Below are positions 16,330 to 23,240 of a stretch of DNA of 23,240 nucleotides, piece by piece. The first letter of the stretch is position 1. Every line of letters begins with the position of its first letter. This DNA is from an uncultured Micrococcales bacterium. Lineage in GTDB: Bacteria; Actinomycetota; Actinomycetes; Actinomycetales; Microbacteriaceae. The stretch lies in contig CAITNA010000197.1 in the NCBI GenBank assembly GCA_903893675.1, positions 1 to 23,240 of the forward strand, read 5' to 3'. The notes beneath the pieces are model-generated. The model searched no databases. It saw only the letters and a program-made list of their open reading frames with translations, and had not been told where the DNA came from. The position numbers were made by a program, and so were the translations under genes.

Positions 16330-17108
16330 CCAGCAAGGTAGCAGCGGTATTCGACGCCAATCGCGCAAGCGGTCGCAAAACCCTGATCGGCTACTTCCCA
16401 CTTGGCTACCCAACTCTTCAAGAGTCCATTGACGCCGCGATTGCCATGTGCAACAACGGTGTCGACATTCTCGAACTCGGCGTGCCTTACTCAGACCCTG
16501 TCATGGATGGCCCGGTCATTCAGGCGGCAACCGTCGATGCTCTTGCCGCAGGCTTCAAGCTGCGCCAGACCTTCGAAGCGGTTCGCGCCGTTACCGAAGC
16601 AGTCGAGGCACCAGTGCTCGTCATGACCTACTGGAACCCTGTGCTGCAATACGGCGTCGAAAAATTCGCGAGCGAACTGAAGGCCGCGGGCGGGGCAGGC
16701 CTAATCACTCCAGACCTCATCCCAGATGAGGCAGGCGACTGGCTCGAGGCTTCGGATGCCTTCCACCTCGATCGCGTTTTCTTGGCAACCCCCACCTCAA
16801 CCCCAGAGCGAGTGAAGCGAGCTAGCGACCTGAGCCGCGGATTCGTCTATGCGGTTTCGACCATGGGCATAACCGGTGCTCGAAGCGAGATCGACGCCAA
16901 TGCCCGCAAGGTGGTCGCCGAAGTTCGAGCAACCCACTCCGGCCAGAACACCGCCGTGGGTATCGGCATCTCGACGGGCGAGCAGGTGTTGGAGGTCAAC
17001 GAATACGCAGACGGAGCCATAGTCGGCTCGGCGTTCGTGCGCGCATACCAGGATGGCGGCCTCGAGAAACTAGTCGAGACCACCAAGTCACTGAACCCAA
17101 ACCACTAG
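16326..17108 (+). CDS. trpA: Tryptophan synthase alpha chain
   Basis: TrpA cleaves indole-3-glycerol phosphate to indole and glyceraldehyde 3-phosphate, passing indole to TrpB through a tunnel. The 260-residue barrel has the two catalytic acids in place: Glu50 in ILELGVPYSDP and Asp61 in MDGP. It also has GLITPDLIPDEA, FLATPTS and VGIGISTGEQV. The N-terminal IGYFPLGYPT is the usual actinobacterial variant of the family motif. It overlaps trpB by four bases. This is the last gene of the trp cluster. Confidence 0.97.
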   Translation: MTSKVAAVFDANRASGRKTLIGYFPLGYPTLQESIDAAIAMCNNGVDILELGVPYSDPVMDGPVIQAATVDALAAGFKLRQTFEAVRAVTEAVEAPVLVMTYWNPVLQYGVEKFASELKAAGGAGLITPDLIPDEAGDWLEASDAFHLDRVFLATPTSTPERVKRASDLSRGFVYAVSTMGITGARSEIDANARKVVAEVRATHSGQNTAVGIGISTGEQVLEVNEYADGAIVGSAFVRAYQDGGLEKLVETTKSLNPNH

Positions 17109-17132
17109 GCCAGCAAACCCCAAGGCACTACC

Positions 17133-17138
17133 TAGACT
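17133..17138 (+). promoter_or_regulatory. Candidate -10 (TAGACT) upstream of lgt
   Basis: TAGACT lies in the 52-base trpA-lgt gap, 22 bases before the lgt ATG. A transcript would begin near 17145 and include the Shine-Dalgarno AAAAGGA at 17148-17154. The -35 is not recognisable. The arrangement fits a short-leader promoter separating lgt from the trp genes. Confidence 0.35.
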
Positions 17139-17160
17139 GAGCGAGTCAAAAGGAACAAGC

Positions 17161-18096
17161 ATGCACAACGCACACCTGAGCATCCCGAGCCCATCGGTTT
17201 CGTCTTTCCAAGTCGGGCCATTCGTCATCCACTTCTATGCGCTCTTCATTTTGCTTGGCATCGCTGCCGCAATCTGGATCGGTTCTAGGCGTTGGGCTGC
17301 ACGCGGTGGTCGCAAGGGCGCAATCCTCGACATCGCACTCTGGACCGTGCCAATCGGCATCATCGGCGCACGAATCTTCCACGTGCTCACTCACCTCGAC
17401 TACTACTTCCACACCGGCACCAACCCTGTCAAAGTCTTCGCAATCTGGGAGGGTGGCCTTGCCATCTATGGCGGCCTAATCTTCGGTGTGCTTGGTGCCT
17501 GGCTTGGCGCTAAGTCGGCGGGCGTTCGCCTGGCTTCGCTGGCCGACGCACTTGCACCAGCCATCCTGGTGGCTCAAGCAATTGGGCGCCTCGGCAACTA
17601 CTTCAACCAGGAACTCTTCGGACAGCCGACCGACCTGCCTTGGGGCCTGCAGATTCCATCTTCGAACGTGGCATACCCGCAGGGATTCCCTGATGGCGTG
17701 CTGTTCCACCCGACTTTCCTCTACGAGATGATCTGGAACCTAATCGGCTTCGTGCTGATCGTTTTCGTGCTCGAAAAGCGTTTCAACCTGCGGAATGGCC
17801 GAGCCCTCGCGGTCTACCTGGTTTACTACTCGATTGGCCGTGCTTTCATCGAGTCGATCCGCATCGACCAGAGCGACTACTTCTTTGGGGTTCGCACCAA
17901 CGTCTGGTCGGCCATCATCACAATCGCCATCGGCCTGGTGCTTTTCGTTTGGCTGCAGCGCAACCGACCAGGCACCGAGCAGAGCCTCTACCTGCCTGGC
18001 CGCGAGCCCCTAGAAACCGCGGAACCAGAGCAGCCGAAGGCGGCCGATGGGTTAGACTTCCAATACACGTCTGACGACAATCCGGATCGTGGCTAG
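17161..18096 (+). CDS. lgt: Phosphatidylglycerol-prolipoprotein diacylglyceryl transferase
   Basis: Lgt transfers diacylglyceryl from phosphatidylglycerol to the lipobox cysteine of prolipoproteins, in the cytoplasmic membrane. The 311-residue protein has about seven hydrophobic segments. It has GARIFHVLTH, the EGGLAIYGGLIFG segment, the signature GRLGNYFNQELFG with Arg143 (the position that is essential in E. coli), HPTFLYE and RAFIESIR. A hydrophilic C-terminal extension of about 40 residues follows the last helix, rich in Glu and Pro, of the sort seen in actinobacterial Lgt. ATG 17161 has a strong Shine-Dalgarno AAAAGGA. lgt after trpA is a familiar actinobacterial arrangement with no evident functional link. 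Confidence 0.96.
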   Translation: MHNAHLSIPSPSVSSFQVGPFVIHFYALFILLGIAAAIWIGSRRWAARGGRKGAILDIALWTVPIGIIGARIFHVLTHLDYYFHTGTNPVKVFAIWEGGLAIYGGLIFGVLGAWLGAKSAGVRLASLADALAPAILVAQAIGRLGNYFNQELFGQPTDLPWGLQIPSSNVAYPQGFPDGVLFHPTFLYEMIWNLIGFVLIVFVLEKRFNLRNGRALAVYLVYYSIGRAFIESIRIDQSDYFFGVRTNVWSAIITIAIGLVLFVWLQRNRPGTEQSLYLPGREPLETAEPEQPKAADGLDFQYTSDDNPDRG

Positions 18097-18166
18097 CGCC
18101 AAAAGCGCCGTTCTTCTTCTTAGTTTCGGGCCGATGATGTCCCTCTGATTTTTGATTGGAGTAGGC
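18097..18166 (+). other. lgt-gltB intergenic region
   Basis: This 70-base gap starts with a tiny GCGC-CAAAA-GCGC inverted repeat (18096-18108) followed by a pyrimidine run TTCTTCTTCTT, which could act as a weak terminator for lgt. The four-base-pair stem is short and there is no true T-tract. A -10-like TAGTTT at 18121-18126 would give a gltB leader of about 34 bases. GGAG at 18158-18161 is the gltB Shine-Dalgarno. I see no riboswitch. Confidence 0.35.
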
Positions 18167-21100
18167 ATGCCTGGTTGGTCGCCATTCGCTAAGTTCAACA
18201 CCGCGCCAGCGGCTGCCGGACTCTACGACCCTTCACGCGATCGCGATGCATGTGGTCTTGCCATGGTGGCAACGCTTCGCGGAACCGCCGGCCACGACAT
18301 CATCGACACCGCACTCAACTCACTTCGCAACCTCGAGCACCGCGGTGCTGTCGGCTCGGATGCCGGAACCGGTGACGGTGCGGGAATCCTCTCGCAGTTG
18401 CCTGACAAATTTCTTCGCGCGGTTGTCGATTTCGACCTCGGTGAAAAGGGAAGCTACGGGGCAGGCGTCGTATTCATCGACAAACACGATGACGTCACCT
18501 CAATTCAGACTCGCTTCGCCGCGCTTGCCGAAGAGGAGTCACTCAAGGTTCTCGGTTGGCGTGAAGTTCCAGTGGATCCATCCGTGCTCGGTGATTTGGC
18601 TCGAGCTGCGATGCCGACCATTCAGCAGGTGTTCGTTTCAAGCACCGCGGGCGCAACTGGCCTCGAACTCGAACGCCAGCTATTCAGACTGCGCAAGCGC
18701 AGCGAACGAACGCTCGGCATCTATCACCCTTCGTTGTCTTCGCGAACCATCGTCTACAAGGGCATGGTCACCACGCTTCAGCTCGAGCCGTTCTATCCAG
18801 ATCTGAGCGACGAGCGCTTTGAGTCGCTGCTCGCGCTAGTGCACTCGCGCTTCTCTACAAACACTTTCCCTTCGTGGCCACTAGCTCACCCGTTCCGCAT
18901 GATCGCGCACAACGGCGAGATCAACACCGTGAAGGGCAACCGCAACTGGATGCGTGCGCGTGAGGCCCAGCTTGCATCCGAGGCGCTTGGCGATATCAAG
19001 CAGTTGCTGCCAATCATCACGCCTGATGGCTCAGACTCGGCCTCGTTCGATGAGGTTGTCGAGTTGCTCTACCTGGCCGGTCGAACCCTGCCTCACGCAA
19101 TGATGATGATGATTCCTGAGGCATGGCAGAAGCAGACCGATATCGACTCGAACCGTCGCAACTTCTACGAGTACCACTCGATGCTCATGGAACCTTGGGA
19201 TGGCCCTGCCGCAGTTGTCTTCACAGATGGCTCGCTGGTTGGCGCAACCCTAGACCGCAACGGACTTCGCCCTGGTCGCTATGTCGTAACTGACGACGGT
19301 CTGGTCATCCTTGCTTCTGAAATTGGCGTTGCAGACATCGAGCCTGGTCGCGTGGTTCGCAAGGGTCGCTTGCAGCCAGGCAAGATGTTTCTGGTCGACA
19401 CCGCCAACGGCCGCCTAATTGGCGACGACGAGATCAAGGCCGAGATTGCGGCAAAGCAACCTTGGGGCAAGTGGCTCGAGTCGAACCGCATCAAGCTTGC
19501 AGACCTGCCAGAGCGCGAGCACATCTTCTCGACCAAGACCTCGGTGCTTCGTCGTCAGCGCACTTTCGGTTACACCGAAGAAGAACTGCGAATTCTCTTG
19601 GCTCCAATGGCACGTGCAGGGGCAGAGCCGCTTGGCGCAATGGGCAGCGACACTCCGATTGCGGCTATCAGCGACCGACCACGCTTGCTATTTGACTACT
19701 TCGTTCAGCAGTTCGCACAGGTGACCAACCCACCACTCGACTCGATTCGCGAAGAGGTCGTTACCTCGCTTTCAACCGGCATCGGCCCCGAGCGCAACCT
19801 CTTGGATGCAACTCCGCAACACGCCGGTCAGGTCATCATTGCCTTCCCGGTAATCAACAACGACGAACTTGCCAAGATCAAGCACATCGATGAGAAGGAA
19901 AACGCCGGCCACGCGTTTACCGTGAGCGGCACCTACCGAGTCGACGGCGGGGCAGAGGCACTAGCAGAGCGCATCCGTGAAATCTTTGCCGAGGTTGACG
20001 AGGCCGTTGCTAACGGCGCGACCTTCTTGATTCTCAGCGACCGCGACTCGACTCGCGAGGTCGCACCGATTCCATCGTTGCTGCTCACCTCGAGTGTTCA
20101 CCACCACCTGCTTCGCTCGGGCAACCGCACTCGCGTGGGCCTGGTAATCGAGGCTGGCGATGTTCGCGAGGTTCACCACGTTGCGGCGCTGATTGGATAC
20201 GGCGCCGCTGCTGTAAACCCATACCTTGCCATGGAATCTGTCGAGATCATGGCCCGCAACGGCCAGCTTCCAGGCATCACCGCAGAGCAGGCATCGAAGA
20301 ACCTGAACTACGCGCTCGGCAAGGGCGTTCTCAAGATCATGTCGAAGATGGGCATCAGCACCGTGCAGTCCTACACCGGTGCGCAGGTGTTCGAGGCGAT
20401 TGGTCTGAGCCAAGAGTTCGTCGACACTTACTTCACCGGCACCACCAGCCAGCTCGGCGGCATCGGCATCGAGGTCATCCACAGCGAAATCGCCCAGCGC
20501 CACTCAAGTGCTTACCCGGTCGACATTGCACTGAACCCGCACGAGAACCTCGAGGTCGGTGGCGAATACCAGTGGCGTCGCGAAGGCCCACCGCACCTGT
20601 TCAACCCAGAGACCGTTTTCAAGTTGCAGCACTCGACTCGCAACAAGCGTTACGACATCTTCCGTGAATACACCCGACTGGTCGATGACCAGAGCGAGAA
20701 TCTGATGACCCTGCGCGGCCTATTCACGCTGCGCGAGGGGCTGCGCGAGCCAGTAGCCATCGACGAAGTTGAATCGGTTGCCTCTATCGTCAAGCGCTTC
20801 TCAACCGGTGCAATGTCATACGGTTCGATCTCGCCTGAGGCTCACGAGACTCTGGCAATCGCCATGAACCAGTTGGGTGCTAAGTCGAACACCGGTGAAG
20901 GCGGCGAGGATGTCGAGCGACTTCTCGACCCAGCCCGTCGCAGTGCGATCAAGCAGGTTGCCTCTGGCCGCTTCGGCGTCACCTCGATGTACCTAACTCA
21001 CGCGCAAGACATCCAGATCAAGATGGCGCAGGGCGCAAAGCCTGGCGAAGGTGGTCAGCTGCCACCAAACAAGGTTTACCCGTGGATTGCGCGCACCCGT

Positions 21101-22723
21101 CACGCAACCCCTGGCGTTGGTCTTATCTCGCCACCACCGCACCACGACATCTACTCGATTGAAGACCTCAAGCAGTTGATCTTCGACCTAAAGCGAGCAA
21201 ACCGCGATGCCCGCATCCATGTGAAGTTGGTTTCGCAGGTTGGCATCGGAACGGTTGCCGCTGGTGTTGCCAAGGCGAAGGCCGATGTGATTTTGGTTTC
21301 TGGCCACGACGGCGGAACCGGTGCATCACCGTTGAACTCGTTGAAGCACGCCGGTACTCCTTGGGAGCTCGGCCTTGCCGAGGCTCAGCAGACCCTGATG
21401 GTGAACAACCTTCGCGATCGCGTCACGGTTCAGGTCGACGGTCAGATGAAGACAGGTCGCGACGTAATCATCGCTGCGCTTCTCGGTGCAGAGGAGTATG
21501 GCTTCGCGACCGCACCACTTGTTGTCGAAGGCTGCATCATGATGCGCGTTTGCCACCTCGACACCTGCCCGGTTGGCGTTGCAACCCAGAACCCAACCCT
21601 GCGTTCGCGCTTTACCGGCAAGCCAGAGTTCGTCGTGAACTTCTTCGAGTTCCTCGCGCAAGAGGTTCGCGAATACCTTGCTGCTCTCGGTTTCAGAAGC
21701 TTGGATGAGGCAATCGGCCACAGCGAATTCCTCGACATGAACCGTGCGATTCACCACTGGAAGGCAGATGGTCTCGACCTCAGCCCAATCTTGGCCGCAC
21801 CAAAGGTCTCGGCAGATGCATCGCGCAAGCGCGCCACCTCGCAAGACCACGAGCTCGAGAAGCACTTCGACCACAAGCTGATCGCGGCTCTCAGCGATGC
21901 ACTGGCTTCAGGTCAGCCAGCGAAGGTAGATCTGCAGATCACCAACGTCGACCAAGCGGTCGGCACCATGCTGGGCAACGAACTGACCAAGCGCTTCGGC
22001 GCTGCCGGTTTGCCAGATGGCACCATCGACATCAAGCTGCACGGTTCTGCCGGTCAGTCGTTCGGCGCGTTCGTGCCTAAGGGAATCAAGCTGACCCTTG
22101 AGGGCGACAGCAACGACTATGTCGGCAAGGGCCTTTCTGGCGGCATCATCGTGGTTCGGCCGAACTCACAGTCGGCATTCGCACCTGAAGAGAACATCAT
22201 CGCCGGAAACGTCATCGGCTATGGCGCAACCAGCGGAGCAATGTTCATCAGCGGAATCGTTGGCGAGCGCTTCCTGGTTCGAAACTCGGGTGTCACTGCA
22301 GTCGTCGAGGGCGTGGGAGATCACGCACTCGAATACATGACCGGTGGCTGCGCGGTCATCCTTGGCGCTGCGGGTCGCAACCTAGGTGCCGGCATGAGCG
22401 GTGGCGTTGCATACGTTTACAAGTTGCGCGCTGACCACATCAACCGCGAGGCATTGGTTGGCTCAGAACTGCACATCGGCGAGCTCGAGGCACACGACGC
22501 CGAGATTCTGAAGGGACTGCTCGAGGCACACCAGGGCGAGACCGGCTCAAGAGTTGCCGCGCGCATCCTAGAAAAATTCGACGCAGAGCTGAAGCACTTC
22601 ACTCGCGTTCTGCCAAGCGACTATGCAGCCGTGCTGAAGATTCGCGAGCAGGCGAGTGCCGAGGGCATCCACCCTGACTCGGATGTTGTCTGGAAGCAGA
22701 TTCTGGAGGTCACCAATGGCTGA
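18167..22723 (+). CDS. gltB: Glutamate synthase large (alpha) subunit
   Basis: GltB makes two glutamates from glutamine and 2-oxoglutarate with electrons from GltD. From ATG 18167 it has 1,518 residues, normal for the family. Residues 1-28 are a propeptide that should be removed to expose Cys29 (DACGL), the glutaminase nucleophile. The glutaminase domain follows to about 430 (STNTFPSWPLAHPFR, HNGEINT). Next come the central domain, then the FMN-binding synthase barrel (TGAMSYGSIS near 880, GEGGED near 910, DGGTGASP near 1048). The 3Fe-4S cysteines are 1123, 1129 and 1134 (CIMMRVCHLDTC). The C-terminal GXGXG helix domain runs from about 1268. The in-frame TTG at 18152 is less likely, because GGAG at 18158-18161 is correctly spaced for 18167. 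It overlaps gltD by eight bases. Confidence 0.97.
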   Translation: MPGWSPFAKFNTAPAAAGLYDPSRDRDACGLAMVATLRGTAGHDIIDTALNSLRNLEHRGAVGSDAGTGDGAGILSQLPDKFLRAVVDFDLGEKGSYGAGVVFIDKHDDVTSIQTRFAALAEEESLKVLGWREVPVDPSVLGDLARAAMPTIQQVFVSSTAGATGLELERQLFRLRKRSERTLGIYHPSLSSRTIVYKGMVTTLQLEPFYPDLSDERFESLLALVHSRFSTNTFPSWPLAHPFRMIAHNGEINTVKGNRNWMRAREAQLASEALGDIKQLLPIITPDGSDSASFDEVVELLYLAGRTLPHAMMMMIPEAWQKQTDIDSNRRNFYEYHSMLMEPWDGPAAVVFTDGSLVGATLDRNGLRPGRYVVTDDGLVILASEIGVADIEPGRVVRKGRLQPGKMFLVDTANGRLIGDDEIKAEIAAKQPWGKWLESNRIKLADLPEREHIFSTKTSVLRRQRTFGYTEEELRILLAPMARAGAEPLGAMGSDTPIAAISDRPRLLFDYFVQQFAQVTNPPLDSIREEVVTSLSTGIGPERNLLDATPQHAGQVIIAFPVINNDELAKIKHIDEKENAGHAFTVSGTYRVDGGAEALAERIREIFAEVDEAVANGATFLILSDRDSTREVAPIPSLLLTSSVHHHLLRSGNRTRVGLVIEAGDVREVHHVAALIGYGAAAVNPYLAMESVEIMARNGQLPGITAEQASKNLNYALGKGVLKIMSKMGISTVQSYTGAQVFEAIGLSQEFVDTYFTGTTSQLGGIGIEVIHSEIAQRHSSAYPVDIALNPHENLEVGGEYQWRREGPPHLFNPETVFKLQHSTRNKRYDIFREYTRLVDDQSENLMTLRGLFTLREGLREPVAIDEVESVASIVKRFSTGAMSYGSISPEAHETLAIAMNQLGAKSNTGEGGEDVERLLDPARRSAIKQVASGRFGVTSMYLTHAQDIQIKMAQGAKPGEGGQLPPNKVYPWIARTRHATPGVGLISPPPHHDIYSIEDLKQLIFDLKRANRDARIHVKLVSQVGIGTVAAGVAKAKADVILVSGHDGGTGASPLNSLKHAGTPWELGLAEAQQTLMVNNLRDRVTVQVDGQMKTGRDVIIAALLGAEEYGFATAPLVVEGCIMMRVCHLDTCPVGVATQNPTLRSRFTGKPEFVVNFFEFLAQEVREYLAALGFRSLDEAIGHSEFLDMNRAIHHWKADGLDLSPILAAPKVSADASRKRATSQDHELEKHFDHKLIAALSDALASGQPAKVDLQITNVDQAVGTMLGNELTKRFGAAGLPDGTIDIKLHGSAGQSFGAFVPKGIKLTLEGDSNDYVGKGLSGGIIVVRPNSQSAFAPEENIIAGNVIGYGATSGAMFISGIVGERFLVRNSGVTAVVEGVGDHALEYMTGGCAVILGAAGRNLGAGMSGGVAYVYKLRADHINREALVGSELHIGELEAHDAEILKGLLEAHQGETGSRVAARILEKFDAELKHFTRVLPSDYAAVLKIREQASAEGIHPDSDVVWKQILEVTNG

Positions 22724-23240
22724 TCCACGCGGATTCCTCAAAGTCACCGAACGTGAAACCGCCGAGCGTCGCCCGGTTGAGATTCGCATTCGTGACTGGA
22801 AAGAGGTCTACGAGAAGCGCGACCCAGCTGTGGTCAAGCAGCAGGCCGGTCGCTGCATGGACTGTGGCATCGCGTTCTGTCACCAGGGCTGTCCGCTCGG
22901 CAACCTGATTCCTGAGTGGAACGACCTCACCTGGCGCGATCAGGGCAAGGACGCCATCGAGCGCCTGCACCGCACAAACAACTTCCCGGAGTTCACCGGT
23001 CGTCTGTGCCCAGCGCCTTGCGAGTCTTCGTGCGTACTCGGCATCAATCAACCAGCTGTAACCATCAAAGAGGTTGAGGTTTCGATCATCGACCGCGCCT
23101 TCGACAGCGACTGGGTGGTTCCACACGCACCAGAGCGCTTGACCGCCAAGACCGTGGCAATCGTTGGCTCAGGCCCAGCGGGGCTTGCAGCCGCGCAGCA
23201 ACTAACCCGCGCGGGTCACACAGTTGCCGTGTATGAGCGC
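22716..23240 (+). CDS. gltD: Glutamate synthase small (beta) subunit, 5' part, runs off the window
   Basis: GltD oxidises NADPH and passes electrons through FAD and iron-sulfur clusters to GltB. The first 175 residues are visible. An N-terminal region carries the 4Fe-4S cysteines CMDCGIAFCHQGC (47, 50, 55, 59) and LCPAPCESSC (98, 102, 106). Then comes the FAD dinucleotide-binding loop AIVGSGPAGLAAA at 148-160. The expected full protein is about 480-490 residues, so roughly two thirds lies beyond the window. ATG 22716 sits within the end of gltB (eight-base overlap), with GGAGGT at about 22705-22710 as a good Shine-Dalgarno, so the two subunits should be made together. Confidence 0.95.
   Translation, partial: MADPRGFLKVTERETAERRPVEIRIRDWKEVYEKRDPAVVKQQAGRCMDCGIAFCHQGCPLGNLIPEWNDLTWRDQGKDAIERLHRTNNFPEFTGRLCPAPCESSCVLGINQPAVTIKEVEVSIIDRAFDSDWVVPHAPERLTAKTVAIVGSGPAGLAAAQQLTRAGHTVAVYER

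Noticed and set aside
18096..18119. Intrinsic terminator after lgt
   Set aside because: The stem is only four base pairs and the following tract alternates T and C instead of being a T-run.
19099..19113. ATGATGATGATG-like repeat in gltB
   Set aside because: It encodes a run of methionines in PHAMMMMIPEAW, a conserved stretch of the GltB glutaminase domain, and is not a microsatellite of note.
21326..21874. Antisense open frame of 182 codons within gltB, with similar ones at 19961-20503 and 8408-8953
   Set aside because: All lie wholly inside well-identified genes and look like compositional shadows.

Overview
This window is a compact block of core biosynthetic and housekeeping genes. Every gene is on the + strand. 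By eye the GC content is in the high fifties (one 60-base line I counted gave 57%). The gene complement and order point to a high-GC Gram-positive bacterium, most likely Microbacteriaceae (Micrococcales), perhaps a streamlined aquatic lineage. Supporting signs are the pyrF-gmk-rpoZ-coaBC-metK-priA-fmt-rsmB-rpe order, a PriA with no ATPase motifs, a Trp-operon membrane protein plus an HGxxPAAW protein beside trpC, and an actinobacterial PAMHTEMW motif in CoaBC. The genus is inference. I see no rRNA, tRNA, CRISPR array, phage gene, transposase or insertion sequence.

Layout. 1 to about 95: the end of an upstream gene (probably tmk) and the first ~27 codons of holB (DNA polymerase III delta'), which break off abruptly. 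About 95-744: the C-terminal fifth of carB. 734-9680: pyrF, gmk, rpoZ, coaBC, metK, priA-like, fmt, rsmB and rpe. These cover pyrimidine and GMP synthesis, RNA polymerase omega, CoA and S-adenosylmethionine synthesis, initiator-tRNA formylation, 16S rRNA methylation and the pentose phosphate pathway. 9764-11986: hisE-hisG-hisF-hisI. 11979-17108: trpE, two small membrane proteins, trpC, trpB and trpA, overlapping the his block directly. 17161-18096: lgt. 18167 to the end: gltB and the start of gltD (glutamate synthase).

Packing is extreme. Many neighbours overlap through ATGA, TAATG or TAGTG junctions, so translational coupling is likely throughout. The longest stretch without a gene is 83 bases (rpe-hisE), followed by 70 bases (lgt-gltB) and 52 bases (trpA-lgt). 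Metabolically the set is coherent: Rpe feeds the pentose phosphate pool that yields PRPP, which is used by both the His and Trp pathways, and GltBD supplies the glutamate that nitrogen-transfer steps need. trpD, trpG, hisA, hisB, hisC, hisD and hisH are not in the window.

I found no convincing undescribed system. The item most worth a second look is the holB/carB join near base 95, which is either a real rearrangement or an assembly chimera. Lesser points are possible leaderless starts at rpe, hisE and trpB, a single-domain Gmk with no mIHF gene or domain beside it, and the two uncharacterised membrane proteins inside the trp cluster.
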